Under the pieces are notes generated by a model. That model worked only from the letters and a program-made list of their open reading frames with translations, did not search any database and was not told where the DNA came from. Made by a program: the position numbers and the translations under genes. Positions 24,828-33,719 of a DNA stretch of 44,903 bases are shown here, one piece after another; position 1 is the stretch's first letter; every line of letters starts with the position of its first letter. This stretch comes from Candidatus Fusicatenibacter intestinigallinarum (GTDB lineage Bacteria; Bacillota; Clostridia; Lachnospirales; Lachnospiraceae), in contig DWWU01000031.1 of assembly GCA_019119555.1 (NCBI GenBank), positions 1-44,903 of the forward strand, written 5' to 3'.

Positions 24828-27662
24828 TTACAGATATTTTGCGACATATTTCCCCGTGTAGGAGGCCGGATTTTTCGCAACTTCCTCGGGAGTTCCCTTC
24901 GCGATCACGGTTCCTCCGCGGTCTCCGCCCTCCGGTCCTATGTCGATAATGTAGTCTGCGGTCTTGATCACATCCAGGTTATGCTCGATCACAATCACCG
25001 TATTTCCGCCTTCCGCAAGTCTCTGCAGAATCTCCACCAGCTTGTGAACGTCAGCAAAATGCAGACCCGTCGTCGGCTCGTCCAGAATATAGATGGTCTT
25101 TCCGGTGCTCCGCTTTCCGAGTTCCGCGGCAAGCTTGATGCGCTGTGCCTCTCCTCCGGACAGAGTTGTGGACGGCTGCCCGAGACGGATATAAGAAAGG
25201 CCTACGTCATTCAGCGCTTCCAGCTTCCTGCAGATCGACGGAACCGGGCGGAAAAACTCCACCGCTTCCTCCACCGTCATATTCAGCACGTCATAGATGC
25301 TTTTTCCTTTATATTTTACCTCCAGGGTTTCCCTGTTATACCGCTTTCCGTGGCAAACCTCACAGGGCACATACACGTCCGGAAGGAAATGCATCTCGAT
25401 CTTGATGATTCCGTCTCCGCCGCACGCTTCACAGCGTCCCCCTTTGATATTGAAACTGAATCTTCCCTTTTTATAGCCTCTGGCCTTCGCGTCCTGGGTA
25501 GCGGCAAACAGATCGCGGATCTGGTCGAACACGCCGGTGTAAGTCGCAGGGTTGGAACGGGGGGTTCTGCCGATCGGAGACTGGTCAATATCAATGACTT
25601 TGTCCAGAAGTTCTTCTCCCTCAATACCTCTGTGCGCTCCCGGAATCGTCCTCGCCCGGTTCAGGTCTCTTGCCAGACGCTTGTAAAGGATTTCATTGAC
25701 CAGAGAGCTTTTTCCGGAACCGGAAACGCCCGTCACACAGGTCATCACACCCAGCGGAAACGCCACGTTGATCTTCTTCAGGTTATTCTCTCTTGCTCCC
25801 AGAATTTTCAGCCATCCGGTGGGCTTTTTCCTCACCTTCGGCACCGGAATTTTCAGACGGCCGCTGAGGTAGGCGCCGGTGATGGACCGTTCGTTTTTCA
25901 TAAGCTCCTCAGCTGTCCCGATGGCCACCAGCTCGCCGCCGTGTTCGCCGGCTCCCGGTCCGATATCCACGACGCAGTCCGCTGCCCGCATGGTATCCTC
26001 ATCATGCTCCACAACAATCAGCGTGTTTCCAAGGTCTCTCAGATGTTTCAGCGTATTCAGCAGTTTGTCGTTATCCCTCTGATGCAGGCCAATGCTTGGC
26101 TCGTCGAGAATATAGGCGACACCCACAAGGCCGGATCCAATCTGCGTCGCCAGACGGATACGCTGCGCCTCCCCGCCGGAAAGGGTTCCCGTCGCACGGG
26201 AGAGGGTCAGATAGTCCAGCCCCACATCCATCAGGAATCCCACGCGGGCCTGGATCTCCTTAAGCACCTGCTTTCCGATCAGCATCTGCTGCTCTGTCAA
26301 TGTCAGCTCTTTCAGAAACAGCGTGAGCTTTTCGATGGAAAGATCGGTAACCTCCGCAATGTTTTTGTCTCCGACAGTCACCGCCAGGGAAGTGGGCTTC
26401 AGGCGTTGCCCGTGGCAGGCCTGGCAGGGCGTCACACGCATAAATGTCTCGTATTCCTGCTTCGTGGCGTCTGAGGACGTCTCGCGATATCTGCGCTCCA
26501 CATTTTTGATCAGGCCGTCAAAGGCCACATCGTACACGCCGGTTCCCCGCTGCCCGGTATAGTGAACCTTCACCTTTTTTCCGTTGGTTCCGTAAATAAG
26601 GATATCGTGAATCTTTTTCGGATAATCCTGAAACGGTGTGTCGAGAGAGAAGTCATACTCCTTTGCCAGTGCATCCAGAATCGCCCTGGTATAGCTTCCC
26701 TTATCCGTGCAGGACTGCCATCCGAGAACGACAATTGCGCCCTCGTTAATACTCAGAGAAGGATCCGGAATCATCAGGCGCTCGTCAAACTCCATCTTAT
26801 ATCCCAGGCCGTAACAGCTGGGGCAGGCTCCGAACGGATTGTTGAAGGAAAAGCTGCGGGGCTCGATCTCCTCCATGCTGATCTGGCAGTCCGGACAGGA
26901 AAAGCTCTGGCTGAAGCTCAGGATATTCCCGTCCATCGTGTCCACAAACAGAAGGCCGTCCGCAAGGCTCAGCACATTCTCGATGGAATCCGTAAGGCGC
27001 TTTTCAATTCCCGGTTTCACCACCAGACGATCCACGACAATCTCGATGTTATGCTTGATATTCTTATCCAGTGTGATTACCTCGGAAAGCTCGTACAGAT
27101 TTCCGTCGATGATCACCCGGACGTAACCGCTCTTCTTTGCCTTCTCCAGAACCTTTTCATGGCGTCCCTTCCGGCCCCGCACCACCGGCGCGAGAAGCTG
27201 GATTCGCGTCCGTTCCGGCAGCGCCATAATATGATCCACCATCTGGTCCACCGACTGTCTGCTGATCACTCTCCCACATTTCGGACAGTGAGGAATTCCG
27301 ATTCTGGCGTAGAGCAGACGGAAATAGTCGTAGATCTCCGTAACCGTCCCCACCGTCGAACGGGGATTGCGGTTCGTGGATTTCTGGTCAATGGAAATGG
27401 CCGGCGGAAGGCCCTCGATACTCTCCACGTTGGGTTTCTCCATCTGTCCCAGGAACTGACGGGCGTAGGAGGAAAGGCTCTCCATATACCGCCTCTGCCC
27501 CTCCGCGTAAATCGTCTCAAACGCCAGGGAACTCTTTCCGGAACCGCTGAGACCGGTCAGAACCACAAACTCATTCCTCGGAATGTCCACATCCAGGTGC
27601 TTCAGATTGTTTTCACAGGCACCGCGGATCTTTATAAACTGCTTTTTTGTATTCTCCACCAT
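24828..27662 (-). CDS. uvrA: Excinuclease ABC subunit A (UvrA)
   Basis: This 944-residue protein recognises DNA damage in nucleotide excision repair as a dimer with UvrB. Walker A copies are [19 protein letters not shown] and [22 protein letters not shown] signatures are [18 protein letters not shown] and [16 protein letters not shown]. Zinc-finger cysteines are in [14 protein letters not shown] and [20 protein letters not shown] 27662 was chosen because AGAGGTC precedes it; an ATG 33 bp upstream has no good ribosome site. It has its own promoter with a LexA-like box, fitting an SOS gene. Confidence 0.96.
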   Translation of the reverse strand: MVENTKKQFIKIRGACENNLKHLDVDIPRNEFVVLTGLSGSGKSSLAFETIYAEGQRRYMESLSSYARQFLGQMEKPNVESIEGLPPAISIDQKSTNRNPRSTVGTVTEIYDYFRLLYARIGIPHCPKCGRVISRQSVDQMVDHIMALPERTRIQLLAPVVRGRKGRHEKVLEKAKKSGYVRVIIDGNLYELSEVITLDKNIKHNIEIVVDRLVVKPGIEKRLTDSIENVLSLADGLLFVDTMDGNILSFSQSFSCPDCQISMEEIEPRSFSFNNPFGACPSCYGLGYKMEFDERLMIPDPSLSINEGAIVVLGWQSCTDKGSYTRAILDALAKEYDFSLDTPFQDYPKKIHDILIYGTNGKKVKVHYTGQRGTGVYDVAFDGLIKNVERRYRETSSDATKQEYETFMRVTPCQACHGQRLKPTSLAVTVGDKNIAEVTDLSIEKLTLFLKELTLTEQQMLIGKQVLKEIQARVGFLMDVGLDYLTLSRATGTLSGGEAQRIRLATQIGSGLVGVAYILDEPSIGLHQRDNDKLLNTLKHLRDLGNTLIVVEHDEDTMRAADCVVDIGPGAGEHGGELVAIGTAEELMKNERSITGAYLSGRLKIPVPKVRKKPTGWLKILGARENNLKKINVAFPLGVMTCVTGVSGSGKSSLVNEILYKRLARDLNRARTIPGAHRGIEGEELLDKVIDIDQSPIGRTPRSNPATYTGVFDQIRDLFAATQDAKARGYKKGRFSFNIKGGRCEACGGDGIIKIEMHFLPDVYVPCEVCHGKRYNRETLEVKYKGKSIYDVLNMTVEEAVEFFRPVPSICRKLEALNDVGLSYIRLGQPSTTLSGGEAQRIKLAAELGKRSTGKTIYILDEPTTGLHFADVHKLVEILQRLAEGGNTVIVIEHNLDVIKTADYIIDIGPEGGDRGGTVIAKGTPEEVAKNPASYTGKYVAKYL

Positions 27663-27714
27663 CTTTTGACCTCTTTTTTCATCCTCTGTCATCACATAAG
27701 AAATCTGTTGCAGG

Positions 27715-27742
27715 GTAACTGTTCAGCTGACTGAACTGCCAC
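27715..27742. repeat. Short palindromic repeat, copy 7, at the uvrA transcript start
   Basis: GTAACTGTTCAGCT followed by GACTGAACTGCCAC. Its edge is 1 bp from the uvrA -10 box, so the transcript would start inside the palindrome. The uvrA start codon is 53 bp further on. Confidence 0.8.
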
Positions 27743-27743
27743 C

Positions 27744-27772
27744 ATTGTAGCACACCGCGCAGCGGAAAGCAA
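27744..27772 (-). promoter_or_regulatory. Promoter of uvrA
   Basis: Minus strand TTGCTT (27767-27772), 17 bp, TACAAT (27744-27749). Expected transcription start is about 27737, inside the palindromic repeat. Confidence 0.65.
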
Positions 27773-27783
27773 ACATTTGTTCT
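27770..27783 (-). promoter_or_regulatory. LexA (SOS) box of uvrA
   Basis: Minus strand AGAACAAATGTTTG matches the Firmicutes box CGAACRNRYGTTYC at 12 of 14 positions; only the outermost bases differ. It overlaps the uvrA -35 box, where LexA binding would block transcription. uvrA is a classic SOS gene, so the position supports the match. Confidence 0.6.
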
Positions 27784-28907
27784 TATAAGAGAAAATCCGC
27801 CATAACCGTATTGCTGACAGAGATTCCCTGCGCCGTCAGACCGATTCTCCCTCCGGTTCTCCAGAGCAGATCCAGCTTCCGGTATTTTTCCAGCACCGGG
27901 CGGTACACCTCATCCACCGTTTTCCCGAATTGCCGGTAAAATTCCTCCTCGGAAATCCCTTCGTTCATCCTGAGTCCAAGAAACATAAACTCTTCCATAC
28001 AGTCCTGCTCCGAGAGAATTTCCATGTTTTCACGGATCTTCTCCGGCCGCCCGCTGTCCGTCAGATATTTTTTCACATCCGTCGTATTGGAAAACCTGCG
28101 GTTCTCTGTCAGAGAGGCTGCTCCCGGACCGAACCCCAGATAATCGACGCGCTTCCAGTAGCCGATATTGTGGCGGCATTCCCGCCCCGGCTTTGCATAG
28201 TTGGAAATCTCATATTGAGTATATCCATATTCTCCGAGAATCTCTCCGGTCCGCTCATACATCTTCCGCTCCGTCTCCTCCTCCGGAAGATCCAGTTCCC
28301 GGGAGGCAAACGGCGTTCCCGGCTCCACAATCAGACTGTAAGCCGAAAGATGCTCCGGTCCCAGTTCCGCCACGGTGCGCAGGCTTTCCTCATAGCTCTC
28401 CAGGCTCTGGCCCGGGAGCCCGGACATCAGATCCACATTGATATTGGAAAATCCGCAGCCGCGCGCCAGAGAAAAACTTTCCACAAATTCCCGGAACGTA
28501 TGAATTCTTCCCAGCTGCCGCAGCTCCCTGTCATGTACCGACTGGCACCCGAGACTCAGGCGGTTGAATCCCGCTTCCCGATAGATCCTCAGTTTTTCTT
28601 CTGAGAGTGTTCCCGGATTTGCCTCCAGCGTAATTTCCGCATCTTCGTCAAACAGGAAGGTCTGTCTCAGGAGTCCCAGAACCTCCGCCAGCAGCTCCGC
28701 CTTCGGCACCGACGGCGTGCCGCCCCCGAAAAACACCGATACCACGCGCCGGTCCGGATACGCGCCGGCTCCCAGGATTTCCTTTTTCAGCGCGTCCATA
28801 TACCGGTACTGCTGTTCCTCTGTGGATGGAAACGACAGAAAATCACAGTAATCGCATTTGCGGATGCAGAAAGGGATATGGACATACAGTTCCAACGGTT
28901 TGCTCAT
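27783..28907 (-). CDS. hemW: Radical SAM family heme chaperone HemW
   Basis: This 374-residue protein is related to coproporphyrinogen III oxidase HemN but lacks its features as an oxidase; HemW proteins bind heme and deliver it. The radical SAM cluster motif is VHIPFCIRKCDYCDF (CxxxCxxC, residues about 11-23). GGGTPS, EANPGTLSEEKL and RLSLGCQSVHDRELRQLGRIH are family signatures (the last split as SLGCQSV and LGRIH). I placed the start at ATG 28907 with AAAGGA 9 nt upstream. The frame runs open another 49 codons upstream, but those lie on a repeat and are not plausible protein. In many Firmicutes hemW follows lepA directly; here gtrA lies between them. Confidence 0.9.
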   Translation of the reverse strand: MSKPLELYVHIPFCIRKCDYCDFLSFPSTEEQQYRYMDALKKEILGAGAYPDRRVVSVFFGGGTPSVPKAELLAEVLGLLRQTFLFDEDAEITLEANPGTLSEEKLRIYREAGFNRLSLGCQSVHDRELRQLGRIHTFREFVESFSLARGCGFSNINVDLMSGLPGQSLESYEESLRTVAELGPEHLSAYSLIVEPGTPFASRELDLPEEETERKMYERTGEILGEYGYTQYEISNYAKPGRECRHNIGYWKRVDYLGFGPGAASLTENRRFSNTTDVKKYLTDSGRPEKIRENMEILSEQDCMEEFMFLGLRMNEGISEEEFYRQFGKTVDEVYRPVLEKYRKLDLLWRTGGRIGLTAQGISVSNTVMADFLL

Positions 28908-28949
28908 TGTTTTTTTCCTTTCAAAATCATTTTTGCTCCGGAGCTTCTC

Positions 28950-28978
28950 TGTACAATTTTCTCCTGCCATGATACAAT
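28950..28978 (+). promoter_or_regulatory. Promoter of gtrA
   Basis: TGTACA (28950-28955), 17 bp, TACAAT (28973-28978), pointing at gtrA. A partial repeat (28986-29047) lies between it and the gene. Confidence 0.5.
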
Positions 28979-28985
28979 AAATCGT

Positions 28986-29047
28986 TGCAGGCACTATGCT
29001 TTCATACGGTCTGCGCAGTAAATGCACAGACCTGACTGAATGGTAAC
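28986..29047 (+). repeat. 3'-half copy of the 133-bp repeat, in the gtrA leader
   Basis: It begins TGCAGGCACTATGC and contains CATACGGTCTGCGCAGTAAA and TGCACAGACCTGACTGAA, ending GGTAAC. This equals the last 60 or so bp of copy B, including hairpin 3 and the right terminal repeat. The GTTCAGC palindrome and hairpin 2 are missing. Confidence 0.85.
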
Positions 29048-29076
29048 TCCACACTTCTGCAAAGGAGGAAGTACTG

Positions 29077-29526
29077 TTGATTCACCGGATAAAAAGCTTA
29101 TTTCAGACGGAAGCGGTTTCCTATCTTTTCTGGGGCGGTGCAGCGACAGTGGTAAACTGGATCGTTTACACCGCCATGTCTTTTCTGACGCCCTGCTCCA
29201 TGATGGTCTGCAACCTTGCGGCATGGCTGGCGGCGGTGCTCTTTGCATACCTTACCAACAGATGCTTTGTGTTCCGCTCCCGCGCCCATCGGCCTCCGGA
29301 AATTTTCCGGGAATTTTTTCTTTTTCTCGGCGCGAGAATCTTCACCGGACTGTTCGAAATCTTTCTTCCGTCGCTCCTGTTCCGTCTCGGCGTCACCAGC
29401 GCCCTGTTCGGTATTGAAGGTTTCTGGGCCAAGGCAATTGTCACGATTCTGATTATTCTCATGAACTATATCCTCAGCAAGAGGATCGTATTCCGGAAAG
29501 CATCCGAAAAGCACAGCGAAACCTGA
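29077..29526 (+). CDS. GtrA-family membrane protein
   Basis: This 149-residue protein has four hydrophobic segments (about residues 15-38, 45-66, 80-105 and 118-140), typical of GtrA/DPMS-like flippase subunits that move lipid-linked sugars across the membrane. The motif YLTNRCFVF near residue 60 and MNYILSKRIVFRK at the end are GtrA hallmarks. The start is TTG at 29077 with AGGAGG 8 nt upstream. It is a lone plus-strand gene between hemW and lepA, which usually adjoin, and converges on lepA. This suggests it was inserted. Its partner glycosyltransferase is not in the window. Confidence 0.85.
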   Translation: MIHRIKSLFQTEAVSYLFWGGAATVVNWIVYTAMSFLTPCSMMVCNLAAWLAAVLFAYLTNRCFVFRSRAHRPPEIFREFFLFLGARIFTGLFEIFLPSLLFRLGVTSALFGIEGFWAKAIVTILIILMNYILSKRIVFRKASEKHSET

Positions 29527-29555
29527 GAGCTGCCGTCAGCCCTCAGGTTTCGCTG
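29514..29555. terminator. Bidirectional hairpin between gtrA and lepA
   Basis: CAGCGAAACCTGAG (29514-29527) and CTCAGGTTTCGCTG (29542-29555) form a perfect 14-bp stem. It overlaps the gtrA stop and ends 2 bp from the lepA stop. T-tracts on both sides are poor, so it may slow or stabilise transcripts rather than being a textbook terminator. Confidence 0.6.
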
Positions 29556-29557
29556 TA

Positions 29558-31372
29558 TTAATTGTCATCCAGTTTCAGTACGCTCATAAACGCTTTCTGC
29601 GGAATCTCCACATTTCCGACCTGGCGCATCCGTTTCTTTCCTTCTTTCTGCTTCTCCAGCAGCTTTTTCTTACGGCTGATATCACCGCCGTAACATTTCG
29701 CCAGAACATCCTTGCGGAGCGCCCGCACCGTTTCTCTTGCAATAATCTTGGAGCCGACAGCGGCCTGGATCGGAATCTCAAACAGCTGCCTTGGAATCTC
29801 TTCCTTCAGCTTCTCACACATTCTTCTGCCTCTGTCGTAGGCAGAACCGGAATAAACAATGAAGGACAGCGCGTCCACCTCTTCTTTGTTCACCAGAATA
29901 TCCAGCTTCACAAGCTCGCTCCGCTCATAGCCCAGCAATTCGTAGTCAAAGGACGCATATCCACGGGAACGGGATTTCAGCGCGTCAAAAAAGTCGTAGA
30001 TGATCTCATTGAGGGGCAGATGATAGTGAAGCATCGCACGGGTCGTCTCCATATACTCCATCCCCTGATACTGCCCGCGGCGCTGCTGGCACAGCTCCAT
30101 AATCGGACCGATAAATTCCGTCGTCACCATAATCTCCGCCCGCACCACAGGCTCTTCCATATAATCAATCTCCGAGGGATCCGGAAGGTTGGACGGATTG
30201 GTCAGGTCCATGCAGGTTCCGTCTGTCTTGTGGACTTTATAGATAACGCTGGGCGCCGTGGTCACAAGATCCAGATTGTATTCCCGCTCCAGACGTTCCT
30301 GGATAATCTCCAGGTGCAGAAGCCCAAGGAATCCGCAGCGGAAACCGAATCCCAGCGCCGCCGACGTCTCCGGCTCATAAAACAGGGAAGCGTCGTTCAG
30401 CTGCAGCTTTTCCAGCGCGTCCCGCAGATCCTGATACTGGGCGCCGTCCGCCGGATACATGCCGCAGTACACCATCGGATTCACCTTTTTATAACCCGGA
30501 AGCGGCTCCGCGCAGGGCCTGTCCGCATCGGTGATCGTATCGCCCACGCGGGTGTCCCGGACGTTCTTTATACTTGCGGTAATATAGCCGACCATCCCCG
30601 CACGCAGCTCCTCGCAGGGGATCAGCTGGCCTGCGCCGAAATAGCCCACCTCGACGACCTCCTCCACCGCACCTGTCGCCATCATGCGGATTCTGGTTCC
30701 TTTTCTGACGCTTCCCTCCATCACGCGGCAGGAGACGATTACTCCCCGGTAAGCGTCATACACGGAGTCAAAAATCAGCGCCTGCAGCGGGTTGTCACGA
30801 TCTCCCTTCGGCGCCGGGATCCTGGTGACGATCTGCTCCAGCACCTCGTCCACATTCTCCCCCGTTTTCGCGGAGATTCTCGGGGCGTCCTCCGCCTCGA
30901 TGCCGATGACGTCCTCAATCTCGGCGATCACCCGGTCCGGATCCGCGCTGGGCAGATCGATTTTGTTGATCACCGGGAAGACGTCCAGATCGTGATCCAG
31001 GGCCAGGTATACGTTCGCAAGGGTCTGCGCCTCGATTCCCTGGGACGCGTCCACCACAAGAATCGCCCCGTCGCAGGCTGCAAGGCTCCGGGACACCTCA
31101 TAATTAAAATCCACATGGCCCGGTGTGTCGATCATGTTCAGAATATATTCCTCACCGTCCTTCGCCTTGTAAATGGTTCTGACCGCCTGGGCTTTGATGG
31201 TAATCCCCCGCTCCCGCTCCAGATCCATGTTGTCCAGTACCTGATCCTGCATTTCACGCTCTGTCAGCAGACCTGTTTTCTGGATAATGCGGTCCGCAAG
31301 CGTGGATTTTCCATGATCAATATGTGCTATAATACAAAAATTTCTGATTCTGCTCTGTTCAATTCCTGCCAA
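29558..31372 (-). CDS. lepA: Elongation factor 4 (LepA)
   Basis: This 604-residue translational GTPase back-translocates or remodels stalled ribosomes. G1 is [18 protein letters not shown]2 lies in [10 protein letters not shown]3 is [16 protein letters not shown] and G4 is [13 protein letters not shown]. The C-terminal LepA-specific domain has [20 protein letters not shown] chose TTG 31372 because AGGAGG precedes it by 7 nt and the length then equals the usual 600-604 residues; an upstream start 36 bp earlier lacks this. The alcohol dehydrogenase gene ends 32 bp before it, so read-through is possible. Confidence 0.96.
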   Translation of the reverse strand: MAGIEQSRIRNFCIIAHIDHGKSTLADRIIQKTGLLTEREMQDQVLDNMDLERERGITIKAQAVRTIYKAKDGEEYILNMIDTPGHVDFNYEVSRSLAACDGAILVVDASQGIEAQTLANVYLALDHDLDVFPVINKIDLPSADPDRVIAEIEDVIGIEAEDAPRISAKTGENVDEVLEQIVTRIPAPKGDRDNPLQALIFDSVYDAYRGVIVSCRVMEGSVRKGTRIRMMATGAVEEVVEVGYFGAGQLIPCEELRAGMVGYITASIKNVRDTRVGDTITDADRPCAEPLPGYKKVNPMVYCGMYPADGAQYQDLRDALEKLQLNDASLFYEPETSAALGFGFRCGFLGLLHLEIIQERLEREYNLDLVTTAPSVIYKVHKTDGTCMDLTNPSNLPDPSEIDYMEEPVVRAEIMVTTEFIGPIMELCQQRRGQYQGMEYMETTRAMLHYHLPLNEIIYDFFDALKSRSRGYASFDYELLGYERSELVKLDILVNKEEVDALSFIVYSGSAYDRGRRMCEKLKEEIPRQLFEIPIQAAVGSKIIARETVRALRKDVLAKCYGGDISRKKKLLEKQKEGKKRMRQVGNVEIPQKAFMSVLKLDDN

Positions 31373-31404
31373 TTCTGTTCCTCCTGGTATAAGGTTTTCC
31401 GTCC

Positions 31405-32589
31405 TCACATCGCCATCTGATAGATTTCACTGACTTCCTTCGCGCCCAGCGGACGGATTCTGGTAAGCTTCACGGTATCGCCCATTGTCGCGTCCAGGGA
31501 GAGCGCTTCTCTCTCCTTCTCATCCGGCTGTAAGCCCAGCTGAGAAAGACTCGTCGGCATGCCGATCTTCCGGAAAAATTCTTCGGTTCTTTCAATTCCT
31601 TCCAGCGCGGTCTCTTCCCCGGTTTTTCCTTCCCCGGAAATTCCCCAGACATTCTCCGCAAAACGTACGAACCTTTCAAGCGCCTGATCCCGGTACAGAT
31701 ATCTCGCCCAGGAACCCCAGACAGCGGCCAGGGACGCCCCATGCGCCACATCATACTTTGCGCTCAGCGCATGTCCCAGCTTATGGACGGAAAAATCTTT
31801 TCCGCGGCCGCATTCCGTCAGATTGTTGTGGGAAAGGCTTCCGCACCACATAATCTCCGCCATCGCATCGTAATCCGATGGATTTTCGAGAACCTTCGGC
31901 CCGTTGTGAATCACTGTACGCAACAGGCCTTCCGCAATGCAGTCGGTCATCTCACACGGAATTCCGGGAATAAAGTACCGTTCCATCGTATGCATCATAA
32001 TATCCGTGACGCCGCATGCAATCTGATAAGCCGGCAGAGTCGCCGCCAGCTCCGGATTCATCACGGCAAACCGGCAGCGGTTGAACGGAGTATTGATTCC
32101 TGCCTTCTTTCCGATTGCCTCGTTGGTCAGCACCGCTGAATCGCTCATCTCACTGCCTGCCGCTGGAATCGTAAGAACCGCCCCAACCGGCAGCGATTTT
32201 GTCAGCGGCGCTTTTCCGGTCCAGATATCCCACAGCTTCTCGCCGGGATTTGCCGTTCCATGGGCCACAGCCTTTGCCGTGTCAATTGCGCTTCCGCCGC
32301 CCACAGCCAGAATAAAATCAGCGCCGAAGGCCAGCGCTCTCTGTACGCCTTCCTCGGCAAACGCCAGCCGCGGATTCGGGTGAACGCCGCCGAATTCTTC
32401 CCAGGCGATTCCCGCCTCCTTCAACGATTGTTCCACTCTTCCGATCAGACCGCTGCGGACGGCGCTGCCTCCGCCGTATACCAGAAGCACTCTGCTTCCG
32501 CCCCATTTTTTCACTTCTTCGCCTGTCTGATGTTCCGTTCCTCTTCCAAAAACCACCTCGGTGGGTGCATACTGTACAAAATTCTGCAT
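31405..32589 (-). CDS. Iron-containing alcohol dehydrogenase (butanol dehydrogenase-like)
   Basis: This 394-residue group III alcohol dehydrogenase resembles the NADPH-dependent butanol dehydrogenases and YqhD. The nucleotide-binding loop is [18 protein letters not shown]. Metal ligands come from [34 protein letters not shown]. The glycine-rich [11 protein letters not shown] lies near the N-terminus. ATG 32589 has GGAG 7 nt upstream; the ATG 6 bp earlier is too close to that site. It probably reduces aldehydes to alcohols during fermentation. The leader holds an inverted partial repeat. Confidence 0.9.
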   Translation of the reverse strand: MQNFVQYAPTEVVFGRGTEHQTGEEVKKWGGSRVLLVYGGGSAVRSGLIGRVEQSLKEAGIAWEEFGGVHPNPRLAFAEEGVQRALAFGADFILAVGGGSAIDTAKAVAHGTANPGEKLWDIWTGKAPLTKSLPVGAVLTIPAAGSEMSDSAVLTNEAIGKKAGINTPFNRCRFAVMNPELAATLPAYQIACGVTDIMMHTMERYFIPGIPCEMTDCIAEGLLRTVIHNGPKVLENPSDYDAMAEIMWCGSLSHNNLTECGRGKDFSVHKLGHALSAKYDVAHGASLAAVWGSWARYLYRDQALERFVRFAENVWGISGEGKTGEETALEGIERTEEFFRKIGMPTSLSQLGLQPDEKEREALSLDATMGDTVKLTRIRPLGAKEVSEIYQMAM

Positions 32590-32662
32590 GGTCATTCTCC
32601 TCTTTCTCTTTGCTCCTGTACTGTTTCAGGGCGCTGTTCCGCCGACGAAATGTCTGAATTCC

Positions 32663-32733
32663 GTTACCGGTCAGTCAGGTCTGTGCATTCCCTGCACAGA
32701 CCGTATGAAAGTATAATGTCTGTGGGCATCCGG
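32663..32733 (-). repeat. 3'-half copy of the 133-bp repeat, inverted orientation
   Basis: Plus-strand reading starts GTTACCGGTCAGTCAGGTC, then TGTGCATTCCCTGCACAGAC and CGTATGAAAG, ending GGCATCCGG. This is the reverse complement of the right part of copy B. It lies between the nitrilase stop (32734) and the alcohol dehydrogenase gene, 1 bp from the nitrilase stop codon. Confidence 0.85.
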
Positions 32734-33564
32734 TCAGTATTTCCGGATTTTTCCGTCCAGATGGTAGACGTCCGTCCTTCGCCCTGCCAGGCTTGGCAGC
32801 GACACTCTCGCCTGCATCAGCCGTTCGGAACTCAGTTCCGCGATCAGCACCTCCGGTTCCTCTCCGGCCTCCGCCAGGATCTCTCCGAACGGATCGATGA
32901 TCATCGAGTGTCCGTAAGCTTCAAACGCCGTCTTTCTTCCGCACTGTCCCGCTGCAAGCACGTAGGCGGTGTTTTCCACCGCTCTGGCTCTGAGCAGTGT
33001 TTCCCAGTGTTTTTCCCCTGTCTCCCTGGTGAAGTTGGCCGCCACACAGAAAACTTCCGCCCCGTTCTCCGCCTGCAGGCAATACAGTTCCGGGAACCGG
33101 ATATCGTAGCAGATCGAAAGGCCCAGAGACGCAAAGTACGGTTCCGCCACCACGACCTCCGAACCGGGAGCAATCTCTGCGGATTCTCTGTAAGAAGGCC
33201 CGTCTTCCATCTCCACATCAAAGAGATGCAGTTTCCGGTACAGCGCCTGAATCTGTCCGTCAGGCGAAAACAGCAGCGTCGTGTTGAAAGGCAGCCCTCC
33301 CGGAGCCGCCTCTGTGATACTGCCGCAGTGTATGTAAACGCCGTGCTGACGCGCCAGACCGGCGAAGGTTCTGGTCACATAGCCGGGAATCCGCTCCCCA
33401 TGTTTTCCCATCTGTATTCCTATATAATCCACCGTTTCCGGAAACATGATAAACTTCGTGCCTTCCGCCGCAGCATATGCAGTATACTCTCTGACTGCGC
33501 GCATGTTCTCTTCCACATCCGGACCGGAATTCATCTGAACAATACCTGCCTTAAAATTCTCCAC
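32734..33564 (-). CDS. Carbon-nitrogen hydrolase (nitrilase superfamily)
   Basis: This 276-residue amidase has the full Glu-Lys-Cys triad: Glu in KFIMFPETVDYIG, Lys in LYRKLHLFDVEM and Cys in LGLSICYDIRFPELY. It ends with DPFGEILAEAGEEPEVLIAEL. It resembles NIT1/NIT2-type omega-amidases and deaminated-glutathione amidases. GTG 33564 was chosen because AAGGAGG stands 7 nt upstream. It has its own promoter (33634-33662). Substrate is not determined; a metabolite-repair role is likely. Confidence 0.9.
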   Translation of the reverse strand: MENFKAGIVQMNSGPDVEENMRAVREYTAYAAAEGTKFIMFPETVDYIGIQMGKHGERIPGYVTRTFAGLARQHGVYIHCGSITEAAPGGLPFNTTLLFSPDGQIQALYRKLHLFDVEMEDGPSYRESAEIAPGSEVVVAEPYFASLGLSICYDIRFPELYCLQAENGAEVFCVAANFTRETGEKHWETLLRARAVENTAYVLAAGQCGRKTAFEAYGHSMIIDPFGEILAEAGEEPEVLIAELSSERLMQARVSLPSLAGRRTDVYHLDGKIRKY

Positions 33565-33633
33565 GGGAGTTCCTCCTTTCTTCCGCCTGAGCATTCGTTC
33601 TGTAATCATGTCATATTTTCATTCACTCTCAGT

Positions 33634-33662
33634 ATTTTATCACAGGAAAGAAAATGAGACAA
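33634..33662 (-). promoter_or_regulatory. Promoter of the carbon-nitrogen hydrolase gene
   Basis: Minus strand TTGTCT (33657-33662), 17 bp, TAAAAT (33634-33639), 69 bp before the GTG start at 33564. Confidence 0.55.
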
Positions 33663-33691
33663 GGCAGAAACGAGACTGGCGTTCAGCGGCC

Positions 33692-33719
33692 GTAACAGTT
33701 CAGCAGGCTAAACTGTTAC
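33692..33719. repeat. Short palindromic repeat, copy 8, overlapping the pepF stop
   Basis: GTAACAGTTCAGCA followed by GGCTAAACTGTTAC. The TTA at 33716-33718 inside its right arm is the TAA stop of pepF on the minus strand. One base in the right core differs (GCTAAAC for GCTGAAC), giving a G-U pair if folded as minus-strand RNA. Confidence 0.85.

Noticed and set aside
28908-29054. A 49-residue N-terminal extension of HemW
   Set aside because: The stretch is encoded by the repeat; a good ribosome site precedes ATG 28907 and the family starts there.
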